Shown piece after piece: positions 1-6,749 of a stretch of DNA of 20,013 nt; the first letter of the stretch is position 1, and every line of letters begins with the position of its first letter. The DNA is from Bacillota bacterium (GTDB lineage: Bacteria; Bacillota; Clostridia; Lachnospirales; Lachnospiraceae): the NCBI GenBank assembly GCA_023393095.1, contig JAEWMT010000046.1:1-20013 (forward strand), given 5' to 3'. The position numbers and the translations under genes are program-made. The notes under the pieces are model-generated. The model was given only the letters and a program-made list of their open reading frames with translations. It had not been told where the DNA came from and made no database searches.

Positions 1-262
1 AATCAGCACATTACATATAATGAGAAACCATCGGTAATGATAGTTACATTCTTGTGCCTATGTAAAGTTGGTCAATTCACTTATGGATTTCGAATATGGT
101 TTAGGGATGAAAAAGAGCTTGTCTGACGAGCATAGCGAGGAGTTGCTCTTTTTCATCCCTGTCTTTCATATGAGAAAACCATTAGTGAATTCCAACTTTA
201 CATCGAAGCCAGAATGTAACTATCATTACTGATGGTTTCTCTCATAAACTAAAAATCTGATT
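1..262. repeat. Long imperfect palindrome H1 (about 260 bp), downstream of the ABC operon
   Basis: The left part (from about 20) and the right part (to about 245) are reverse complements over most of their length. The outer arm GAGAAACCATC..GTAATGATAGTTACATTCT at 22-52 pairs with 209-241 with one mismatch. Further in, TGTAAAGTTGG and AATTCACT pair with AGTGAATT and CCAACTTTACA. The tip is a perfect GGGATGAAAAAGAG / CTCTTTTTCATCCC stem around a loop of about 28 nt. AATCAG at 1-6 also matches CTGATT at 257-262, so the structure may continue left of the window. No open frame of note lies inside. Its role is unknown: a very large RNA hairpin at an operon end, or a decayed mobile palindrome. No gene lies in 1-372; the rest of the gap holds the hairpin at 311-354. 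Confidence 0.8.
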
Positions 263-310
263 TTATCAAGTATTTTCAATACCTTACCCTTTGAAGCACC
301 TGCAATCAAT

Positions 311-354
311 AAGAACCCCAAAATGAGTTCCCATGGATTTCATTTGGAGTTCTT
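311..354 (-). terminator. Candidate terminator of the ABC importer operon
   Basis: AAGAACCCCAAAATGA at 311-326 pairs with TCATTTGGAGTTCTT at 340-354, giving a stem of about 15 bp with one bulge and a short loop, 19 bp past the stop of the last permease gene. The T-run on the minus strand is poor, so termination efficiency is uncertain. Confidence 0.5.
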
Positions 355-372
355 AAAAAGTGTTATACTGGT

Positions 373-1191
373 TTATTCCTTTACGGCACCTGAAGTCATT
401 CCTCCGACAATATATTTTTGTCCGATTAAGTAAACAATGATTACCGGAATACAGGTTAATATAATATCGGCAAAAATAAAGTTCCAGTAATTTTTATTCT
501 TACCGAAGAACTGGTATACTGCCATCGTCATCGGGAACAACTTACTTCTACTGGACAGATACAAGGGAGTTAAGAAATCGTTCCATACACCCATGAACTG
601 AAGGATAAAGCAGGTTACCATCGTTGGCTTTAAGAGTGGCATTATAATTTTAAAGAATAAGGTAAGCGGGCCTGCTCCATCAATTACTGCTGCCTCATCC
701 AGTTCAATTGGAACGGATAATACAAAGTTACGAATTGTGAATACACAGAAGGGGATCATAGCACTCATGAAAGTTATGATAATTCCCTGTCTGGTGTCCG
801 TCAGTTGGAAAACATTTAATACCTTAATTAAAGTTACATAGTTCACTGGGAAGAATAATCCACAGATGATAAAATAATATAAGAATGAATTCAGTTTTGT
901 ACGCTTTCTGCTTACAACAAAGGCTGCCATTGCACAGGCTATAACACCGACAATTGTAGATATTGTTGAATAAGATAAGCTGTTAAAGAAACCCTGGATC
1001 AAATGACCCTGTTCAATTACCTGAGTATAGTTATCAAAAAACCATTCCTTCGGTAAAGTTAGCTTCATTCTAGCTGCTTCACTTTTCGATTTGAAGGAGT
1101 TAATCAAAACCATATAAAAGGGGAGAACAACGACCAAGCTAAGTGCTACGCAAAATAACTGTTTTAATAACTTAACGATGCGCTTCTTCAT
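373..1191 (-). CDS. Sugar ABC transporter permease, MalG/LacG type
   Basis: Inner-membrane permease of a CUT1-type carbohydrate importer, 272 aa, the usual length for the MalG branch. It starts with a basic cytoplasmic end (MKKRIVKLLK) and has about six hydrophobic segments. The EAA cytoplasmic loop (EAAVIDGAG at 166-174, then IIMPLLKP) docks on the ATPase; the protein ends in a short tail (SGAVKE). Its start codon shares one base with the upstream permease stop (TAATG), and its ribosome site AAGGAGG lies inside that gene's last codons, so the two are translationally coupled. It is the last gene of the binding protein-permease-permease operon. No ATP-binding subunit is encoded nearby; such importers usually borrow an MsmK-type ATPase from elsewhere in the genome. 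Family call is firm; substrate cannot be read from the sequence. Confidence 0.93.
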   Translation of the reverse strand: MKKRIVKLLKQLFCVALSLVVVLPFYMVLINSFKSKSEAARMKLTLPKEWFFDNYTQVIEQGHLIQGFFNSLSYSTISTIVGVIACAMAAFVVSRKRTKLNSFLYYFIICGLFFPVNYVTLIKVLNVFQLTDTRQGIIITFMSAMIPFCVFTIRNFVLSVPIELDEAAVIDGAGPLTLFFKIIMPLLKPTMVTCFILQFMGVWNDFLTPLYLSSRSKLFPMTMAVYQFFGKNKNYWNFIFADIILTCIPVIIVYLIGQKYIVGGMTSGAVKE

Positions 1192-2072
1192 TATTGCTGT
1201 ACCTCCTTCTTACTCATTACCTTAACGACAACGAGGCCAATGATTAATGTTATAACTAACAGGACTGAATTTAATGCTGTGGACATACCATATTGTCCGC
1301 TGGAGTATAGCTGATAGGAATAAGTCGTCATTACCTCGGTAAAATGACCGGGACCTCCGTTGGTTAATACATACACGATATCAAACACTTTTAATCCGTA
1401 AGTAATACCAAATACGAAGTTAATCATAATAGCGCCTGACAGCATCGGTAAAGTAATGTGTCTAAGTCTCTGCCAGAAGTTTGCACCGTCAATCTGAGCT
1501 GCTTCATAGTAGGATTGCGGTATTGTATTTAATCCGGCTAAAAAGATGGTCATAACGTAACCAATACCACGCCATGCATCTACACCGTAAATTGATTTCC
1601 AAACCATACCTAAATCTGATAACCATCTTTGTTTTAAGAAGTCAAGATGTAATGTATCAAATATCACATTTAGTAAACCATTATCATAATTCAAAATTGA
1701 TTTAAATACTAAACCTATAATAACAAACGGCAAAATCGAAGGTAAGTAAAACAGGGTTCTATAAAGTCCCTTTCCACGTAAACCCTCCTGTAATAATATA
1801 GCTAAGAATAACGCTGGAATCAGCTTAACAATATTTGAAATTAACGTGAATACCAAAGTGTTCTTAATACCAGAAACATAATCCTTATTGGATGTAAAAA
1901 TATCTATATAATTCTGAATACCTACAAATTTTATTCCTGTTGAAGAGCTATATGAACTCCAATCAGTGAATGAATAAAATACTCCCAGTAAGCTTGGCAA
2001 CAGGAAAAACACAACATAAGCTACTAATGGAATAATTAAAAACCATTGTGGATAAATTCTCTTTTTATTCAT
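1191..2072 (-). CDS. Sugar ABC transporter permease, MalF/UgpA type
   Basis: Partner permease of the importer, 293 aa, with a short N-terminal cytoplasmic stretch and about six membrane segments. The EAA loop (YYEAAQIDGANFW from residue 188, then ITLPML) is intact. It would form the transmembrane heterodimer with the MalG-type protein and pass sugar delivered by the lipoprotein. The start at 2072 has GGAG eight bases upstream. It lies 89 bp after the binding-protein stop, a gap that holds a strong hairpin (2101-2134), and overlaps the next gene by one base. UgpA/MalF/LacF-type names are all possible; substrate is unknown. Confidence 0.93.
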   Translation of the reverse strand: MNKKRIYPQWFLIIPLVAYVVFFLLPSLLGVFYSFTDWSSYSSSTGIKFVGIQNYIDIFTSNKDYVSGIKNTLVFTLISNIVKLIPALFLAILLQEGLRGKGLYRTLFYLPSILPFVIIGLVFKSILNYDNGLLNVIFDTLHLDFLKQRWLSDLGMVWKSIYGVDAWRGIGYVMTIFLAGLNTIPQSYYEAAQIDGANFWQRLRHITLPMLSGAIMINFVFGITYGLKVFDIVYVLTNGGPGHFTEVMTTYSYQLYSSGQYGMSTALNSVLLVITLIIGLVVVKVMSKKEVQQ

Positions 2073-2100
2073 ATTCGTTCTCCAATCCTTCTTAAAGATA

Positions 2101-2134
2101 GCGCAGAGGTTTTCTTTCTTCTTAACCTCTGCGC
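2101..2134 (-). promoter_or_regulatory. Intercistronic hairpin between binding protein and permeases
   Basis: A perfect 11-bp stem (GCGCAGAGGTT at 2101-2111 with AACCTCTGCGC at 2124-2134) encloses a 12-nt loop. It lies between the binding-protein stop and the first permease start. No T-run follows in the direction of transcription. Hairpins here commonly protect the upstream mRNA or partly stop transcription, so that binding protein exceeds permease. That role is inferred. Confidence 0.75.
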
Positions 2135-2161
2135 CAACCAGTACTACTGAATTATTTTATA

Positions 2162-3529
2162 TTATTTCCAAGCAGTATCTCCGGCCGCTTTTGCTGCTTC
2201 CGCTCTGTTTGCATCCATGTTCTTAAGAACAGCGTTTGCATCAATCTGATCCTGGCAGAAGGAAACCATATCAGCTCCAAAATTCATCCAGTATGCATTT
2301 GTGTATTTGGTAGCGGTCTGAAGAACACCATACTGCATCTTTTCTTGGGGAATTGCCTTCATGAATGTTTCTTCTTCCGGTAACCAGTTCTGCTTTACAT
2401 TCGTGTCCGTCACGTCAAGATTTGTATATTGAGGTGAATTATCAAGTATTTCCTGTAAGCTTTCAGTTGTAGCTACAAAATCAAAGAATGTCTTAACAAG
2501 ATCTTCATGCTCAGTACCCTTGAAGCCAAACATGGTAGGACCGCCCGGATTTGTCGGGAAAGTATCATTATCACCAAGAGGATTTAAGAACAGTGCGAAT
2601 TCATCCTTAGAACCGGTATCATCTTTAATCTGTTTGATGTAACTGGAGTTAGCCATTGCCATAGCAATTTTTCTATCGCCAAAATCGTTGGACATATTTG
2701 TACTGTCAGTACCAATCCAGTCTTCTCCAAAATAACCTTTATCGGATAATTCCTTAAACTGCTTAAGAACTTCAATCATCTTCTTGTTGTCTGCAAAGGT
2801 TGCTGTATTATTATTTAAGTTATCATATAATCCAGGTGTTGCTTCCTCGTATACGCCGCCGATCTGGAAGAATGCAAGCTGTTGCTGCCAGCCATCTGCA
2901 CCAGGCATAAACCAAGGAGTAATTCCTTTTCCTTTAATCTTTGCACACAGATCCTTTAACTGAGCATAAGTAGTCGGTACAGTCCATCCGTTTTCATCAA
3001 ACAGGGACTTGTTATAAAGCATTACATATTCGGGTGAATTATGCCAGATCTGTAAGCCGTATAATTTTCCGTCATACACACAGGATTTTTGTCTGGTCTC
3101 AGGCATAAGGCTTTGCCATTTTGCACCTGTAAAATCGATACAATATTTTTCAGGTGTTACAATTTGTGTTTGAATTGCAAACGGGTCGGACTGAATCCAG
3201 AAAATATCAGGACAGGTTCCGGTTGTTAATTTTGTCTTTAAAATGTCTGAATATTGATCTGCTGGAATTGTCTGTACATCCACGGTTACCCCATAAGTAT
3301 CTTCAAAACGGGAAATTGTCTTATCGTATCTGTTATCCATCCATCCTGCTGAAACCAAGATACTAAGTTCCTGTCCTGAAAAATCCTTGTCAGCTGACTC
3401 AGTTACATTTGATGAACCGGTTGATGCATCCTCTGAACCTTTCTTGTCATCTGATTTTTTGCCACACCCAGCAAATAAAGCTGCTGTCATAGTAACACAA
3501 AGCACTAATGTTAAGATTTTCTTAAACAT
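2162..3529 (-). CDS. Carbohydrate ABC transporter substrate-binding lipoprotein
   Basis: Extracellular solute-binding protein (family 1, CUT1 type), 455 aa. The start at 3529 is chosen over an upstream in-frame ATG at 3604 because GGAGGGTTAAA directly precedes it and the protein then opens with a proper lipoprotein signal peptide (MFKKILTLVLCVTMTAALFAG). The lipobox LFAGC gives Cys22 as lipid anchor; an Asp/Ser/Lys-rich linker follows. The mature part shows typical features (LSILVSAGW near its start, GGVYEEAT, the late NPGGPTMFGF stretch). It should capture an oligosaccharide or sugar outside the membrane and deliver it to the two permeases downstream. First gene of the operon, with its own strong control region (3551-3651). 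Sugar unknown. Confidence 0.93.
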   Translation of the reverse strand: MFKKILTLVLCVTMTAALFAGCGKKSDDKKGSEDASTGSSNVTESADKDFSGQELSILVSAGWMDNRYDKTISRFEDTYGVTVDVQTIPADQYSDILKTKLTTGTCPDIFWIQSDPFAIQTQIVTPEKYCIDFTGAKWQSLMPETRQKSCVYDGKLYGLQIWHNSPEYVMLYNKSLFDENGWTVPTTYAQLKDLCAKIKGKGITPWFMPGADGWQQQLAFFQIGGVYEEATPGLYDNLNNNTATFADNKKMIEVLKQFKELSDKGYFGEDWIGTDSTNMSNDFGDRKIAMAMANSSYIKQIKDDTGSKDEFALFLNPLGDNDTFPTNPGGPTMFGFKGTEHEDLVKTFFDFVATTESLQEILDNSPQYTNLDVTDTNVKQNWLPEEETFMKAIPQEKMQYGVLQTATKYTNAYWMNFGADMVSFCQDQIDANAVLKNMDANRAEAAKAAGDTAWK

Positions 3530-3550
3530 TTTAACCCTCCCTTTAAAGTG

Positions 3551-3570
3551 ATCGTATGTAGAAATACGAT
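3551..3570 (-). promoter_or_regulatory. Leader hairpin or operator before the binding-protein gene
   Basis: A perfect inverted repeat, ATCGTAT (3551-3557) and ATACGAT (3564-3570), with a 6-nt spacer. It lies between the predicted transcription start (near 3582) and the ribosome site, so it can fold in the mRNA leader or act as a DNA operator. Confidence 0.5.
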
Positions 3571-3588
3571 GCTTTTGTTGATGAATAA

Positions 3589-3651
3589 AGTATAGCAAAA
3601 TCAAAATTTAGGGTCTATGCACTTTTCCAGTTACAATTAGGACTTTCTTTA
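3589..3651 (-). promoter_or_regulatory. Promoter and activator block of the ABC importer operon
   Basis: Minus-strand -10 TATACT (plus 3589-3594, with an upstream TGC) is separated by exactly 17 bp from a poor -35 TAGACC (plus 3612-3617). The region 3612-3651 matches 10581-10620 upstream of the GH31 gene at 33 of 40 positions, with identical -10 and -35 and identical spacing. A weak -35 with a conserved box just upstream is typical of a promoter needing an AraC-type activator. The adjacent YesN protein is the natural candidate (inference). Confidence 0.75.
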
Positions 3652-3667
3652 CATTTTTTTAGTTATA

Positions 3668-3697
3668 TTTGTACTTTTATTGTACAAATGCTATAAT
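3668..3697 (+). promoter_or_regulatory. Promoter of the two-component system with overlapping palindrome
   Basis: TTGTAC (3669-3674), 17 bp, TATAAT (3692-3697): a near-consensus housekeeping promoter 35 bp before the kinase start. TTTGTAC (3668-3674) and GTACAAA (3682-3688) form a perfect inverted repeat covering the -35 and half the spacer, a position where a bound protein would block RNA polymerase. Confidence 0.7.
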
Positions 3698-3731
3698 AAA
3701 TATAAAACAGCGAAAGTGAGTAATTATCAAA

Positions 3732-5522
3732 ATGCGGTATCATACGCTTCAAACAAAACTATTTTTTTACTATGTCGGACTTGTAGTTCTGATTTTACTA
3801 GCATTCAGTATATTCTTTTATAAATATGTATCAAAACAGTTAATCACACGTGGCGTGGATTCTCTTACCACACTAAATTCCTCCTTCCAAAACCAGATTG
3901 ATTCTGTAATTCATGATATGGATAATGTAACAATTAACATTAATTACAGTAGTCTTGTTAAGGACAAGCTGGATTCGTCTTTTAATCTTAATATATCCAG
4001 GAATAATTTAAAGAGCATGGCTGATTTATTTGTTACTATTAATGGTGCAGATACGAAGGTTGATCAGATTAACCTCTATGATTTATCTGGGAATGTATTA
4101 CAGGTTGGTGTAAAAACCAATACAAAAAAAATTGATATCAAAACTTTACCCTGGCTCGGGGAAGTAAAGCAATTAAGCGGTAAGAAATTAATTAGTAACT
4201 CCTACCGATCCTCTATGCTTTCAACGAGTACCAAATACAGTGACTGGTATATTTCTCTATATCGTAATTTTAATAATCAATATGGCAAAACTGTAGGTGC
4301 CGTTGAAACAATAAAAAGATGTAAGAATATTTTTAAATCGATAACAAACTATAATAAAACCGTAGAAAGCCCTTCTAGGGTTTATATCTATTCCGGTGAT
4401 CACACTTTAATTTATCCATATGATTTGACAAGTAAGATGAAAAGGAAGCTTCCGGATTATATCTCCCATAAAACCTCAAACGAAGGATCAATGGAAATTC
4501 ATAATACGTTTACAGACGAGGCAGAATATATATCCTACAGTCATTCCTCTTATAGTGATTGGACTTATGTCACTGTGCAATCACAGGCTTATATATTAAA
4601 ACCGGTGAACCGCCTGATTAATATATTAATGCTTTTTGTTTTTGTTTTACTTGCTGTATCATTAATCGTATCCTATTATTTATCACGTACTCTGATTAAA
4701 CCGATTAAGCATTTAAAGCATATCTTTCAGGAAGTGGAAATCGAAACACTGGGAGCTGAAAAAACTGCAAATTATCCAATCCCATATGTTGAACTCCATG
4801 AATTGTACCTTGCATTTGAGAAAATGAGTGAAAAACTCAAGATTTCAATGAACGAACTGATTGATTCCAGACAACAGGAATTAAAATCCCGAACCCTTGC
4901 CTTGCAGGCACAGGTTAACCCACATTTTTACTATAACACCCTGTATAGCATCATTGTATTAGCAGAAAACGAACAATCCAAAGAGGTTGCCACTGTTTGC
5001 CGCAACCTTTCCAAGATAATGCGGTATATTACAGATACCTCCTTCACAAACGTCAGTATTCAATCAGAGATTGATTATGTCAATAAGTATCTGTATTGTA
5101 TGAAGGTACGGTACCAAACTAGTTTGAATTATACCATTGATATCGAGGACACCCTACTGCAGCTGGAAGTTCCGAAATTGATCATTCAGCCGTTAGTTGA
5201 AAATGCTATCAAATACGGTACCACCTGCGCCCCTCCATGGACAATTTCCATCATTGGAAGAGTTTATGATACACACTGGCAGATTGATATTATTGATTCC
5301 GGTAATGGATTTTCCGAGGAAGCTATTCAAGCAATTGACTCCCGAATACAGGAAATGAATAATCATCCTGGAATGCCGGATATGAAAATTAATGGTCTTG
5401 GTATTGCTAATGTATATATGAGATGGAAAATATTCAGTCAGGATACTATGATATTTCAATATGGAAATACTGAAGATGGTCACGGTATCATATCCATTGG
5501 AAGAAGGTTGTTTTACAGGTAA
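3732..5522 (+). CDS. YesM-type sensor histidine kinase
   Basis: Membrane sensor kinase, 596 aa. First membrane segment about residues 10-32, a large extracellular sensing region about 33-293, second segment about 296-316, then a HAMP linker (SRTLIKPIKHL). The histidine kinase part follows: phospho-acceptor H398 in QVNPHFYYNTL, N-box with N491 in QPLVENAIKYG, the ATP-site D522-S-G-N-G, and GLGIANVY near 555. This is the His_kinase/YesM class, which nearly always pairs with an AraC-type YesN regulator, present next door. It is divergent from the importer operon and probably senses its sugar, perhaps through the binding protein (inference). The ribosome site is weak (GTGAG 11 bases upstream). 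The last codons and stop lie within the left arm of a long palindrome. Confidence 0.93.
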   Translation: MRYHTLQTKLFFYYVGLVVLILLAFSIFFYKYVSKQLITRGVDSLTTLNSSFQNQIDSVIHDMDNVTININYSSLVKDKLDSSFNLNISRNNLKSMADLFVTINGADTKVDQINLYDLSGNVLQVGVKTNTKKIDIKTLPWLGEVKQLSGKKLISNSYRSSMLSTSTKYSDWYISLYRNFNNQYGKTVGAVETIKRCKNIFKSITNYNKTVESPSRVYIYSGDHTLIYPYDLTSKMKRKLPDYISHKTSNEGSMEIHNTFTDEAEYISYSHSSYSDWTYVTVQSQAYILKPVNRLINILMLFVFVLLAVSLIVSYYLSRTLIKPIKHLKHIFQEVEIETLGAEKTANYPIPYVELHELYLAFEKMSEKLKISMNELIDSRQQELKSRTLALQAQVNPHFYYNTLYSIIVLAENEQSKEVATVCRNLSKIMRYITDTSFTNVSIQSEIDYVNKYLYCMKVRYQTSLNYTIDIEDTLLQLEVPKLIIQPLVENAIKYGTTCAPPWTISIIGRVYDTHWQIDIIDSGNGFSEEAIQAIDSRIQEMNNHPGMPDMKINGLGIANVYMRWKIFSQDTMIFQYGNTEDGHGIISIGRRLFYR

Positions 5523-5683
5523 TTGCAGAACTATATAGTATTTGTAATTGTATACTCAGCAAATACTATTTCTCCGCTCCAACGCTTCCTTCGGGCATAA
5601 GTGTTTTAACACTTTACTTTCGCTCCGAAATAGTATTTGCTGAGTATACAATATCTACAATCTATGAGTTTCGCAATTACCTG
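5516..5683. repeat. Long palindrome H2 (168 bp) between yesM and yesN
   Basis: The arms 5516-5572 and 5627-5683 are reverse complements. The inner 26 bp (GAAATAGTATTTGCTGAGTA and the following TACAAT) are perfect, then about 20 bp are imperfect, then GCAATTACCTG is perfect again. The left arm starts inside the last codons of the kinase gene. The central 54 nt contain a second small palindrome, AAGTGTTTTAACACTT (5599-5614), and begin and end with CGCTCC. In RNA this would be a very stable hairpin in the middle of a two-gene operon. It is not a classic terminator, because no T-run follows the stem. Confidence 0.85.
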
Positions 5684-5708
5684 AAAAAAGAGAGGAGACA
5701 TAAGAAGG

Positions 5709-6452
5709 ATGAAGTACACAGTCATAGTTGCCGAAGATGAAGAACTATTGCTTCACAGCTTAGTTAAAAAAATAGAAAATATGGATGTTAATTTTGAAGT
5801 GGTAGGGACAGCCCAGACAGGCGTCCAGGCTTATGAACTAGTGAAACAGCTCTCACCTGACTTAATTATTACAGATATCAAAATGCCTGAAATGGATGGA
5901 ATTGCTTTGATACAGAAGGTCAGAGATACTTATCCAATGATTGATTTTATTATAACCAGTGGCTTTTCTGATTTCGAGTATGCGAAAAGTGCAATTCATC
6001 TTCAGGTAACGGAATACCTGTTAAAGCCAATCGATCCTGAAGAATTGGAGAATGCACTGTTGAAATTAAAAGGTAAATATGAAATCCAGCAAAGCTCTTT
6101 TGATGATATTTTTAATACCTCTACGGCTCATAATACCCCTGCGCAGATTGCTTCACTTCTAAAGGATTATTTAATCAAATATTACAATAAGGATATTAAT
6201 TTTAACCTGATAGCAAATAATATGAACTACAGTCCGAGTTACCTCTCGAAGATATTTTGTCAGTATTATGACTCCAGCCCTTCCAAATATCTGATATCTC
6301 TTCGTATACAGAAAGCGCAGCATCTTTTGCTGCATAATCCCGAGCTTTCCATCCGTCAGATTGGGGAAAGCGTCGGTTATGATGATCAGGGCTATTTCAG
6401 CCGAATCTTCAAGAAGCAGACAGGGCTCAGCCCGCTGGAATATCGATGTTAG
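5709..6452 (+). CDS. YesN-type response regulator (receiver + AraC DNA-binding domain)
   Basis: Cytoplasmic response regulator, 247 aa. Receiver domain about 1-120 with acidic pocket E9/D10, phosphorylation site D56 (in LIITDIKMPEMDG), S84 and K106 (YLLKPID). A double helix-turn-helix AraC domain fills about 145-247 and ends with the typical YFSRIFKKQTGLSPLEYR. Many YesN proteins carry a middle domain and reach about 500 aa; this one is the short form. GAGGAG lies 11 bases before the start and AGAAGG directly abuts it. It should be phosphorylated by the upstream kinase and activate sugar-use promoters. The matching boxes before the binding protein and GH31 genes are its likely targets. The 186-bp gap from the kinase is almost filled by palindrome H2. 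Confidence 0.92.
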   Translation: MKYTVIVAEDEELLLHSLVKKIENMDVNFEVVGTAQTGVQAYELVKQLSPDLIITDIKMPEMDGIALIQKVRDTYPMIDFIITSGFSDFEYAKSAIHLQVTEYLLKPIDPEELENALLKLKGKYEIQQSSFDDIFNTSTAHNTPAQIASLLKDYLIKYYNKDINFNLIANNMNYSPSYLSKIFCQYYDSSPSKYLISLRIQKAQHLLLHNPELSIRQIGESVGYDDQGYFSRIFKKQTGLSPLEYRC

Positions 6453-6467
6453 AGCATATAAATAGGG

Positions 6468-6681
6468 GGCTGTCGGGATATAAATATGTATGAAATAATG
6501 GACTCTGCACAATCTCCACACACACAGGTTGGAAGACACATTCTCCATTTTGTATGTCATATTCGTACATAAATGTTCGTATATGGCAGACAAAACCCGG
6601 AACATGGCTTCCAAACAGTGCATTAAGGAGATTGTGCAGAGTCCCTTGGTTTATTTCACTGATAGTTATTATTCGACAGCC
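6468..6681. repeat. Long imperfect palindrome H3 (214 bp) after yesN
   Basis: The two halves are reverse complements with scattered mismatches out to GGCTGTCG (6468-6475) and CGACAGCC (6674-6681). GGACTCTGCACAATCTCC in the left arm matches GGAGATTGTGCAGAGTCC in the right arm perfectly. GGTTGGAAG..CAT and TTTTGT also pair with their partners, down to a tip near ATTCGTACATAAATGTTCGTAT. Arms are about 100 bp each. It begins 15 bp after the yesN stop, in a convergent gap (6453-6749). A small open frame crosses it in each direction, but these simply follow from the repeat and have no ribosome site. Function unknown. Confidence 0.85.
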
Positions 6682-6747
6682 TAATAGAACTTTACTTTAT
6701 TTTATCTATCAACCTGATAAAACTCGAACTGTTATTATCTTAGGCTG
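6677..6747 (-). terminator. Possible terminator of the UroD-fold gene
   Basis: CAGCCTAA (6677-6684) pairs with TTAGGCTG (6740-6747), with an inner perfect stem TTTTATC (6700-6706) / GATAAAA (6716-6722). The fold lies just past the stop at 6750. Its left end overlaps the right end of palindrome H3, so the two structures would compete. There is no clear T-run. Confidence 0.3.
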
Positions 6748-6749
6748 AA

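Noticed and set aside
2162..3604. Longer binding-protein start at 3604
   Set aside because: It would place 25 residues before a perfect lipoprotein signal and begins upstream of the predicted transcript start near 3582.
4984..4995. GCCACTG, like the B12 box of a cobalamin riboswitch
   Set aside because: It lies inside the kinase coding sequence, far from the corrinoid genes, without the surrounding riboswitch helices.
6171..6623. 150-codon minus-strand frame opposite the end of yesN
   Set aside because: It overlaps the conserved AraC domain and palindrome H3 and has no known features.
1..6681. H1, H2 and H3 as copies of a single MITE or insertion sequence
   Set aside because: Their arms share no sequence, no target duplication is clear and no transposase is near; only the shape is common.
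6468..6681. Retron-like msr/msd RNA at H3
   Set aside because: No reverse transcriptase gene is found on either side.
6554..6748. Small plus-strand protein in the gap after yesN
   Set aside because: It crosses the palindrome, lacks a ribosome site and has no family resemblance.
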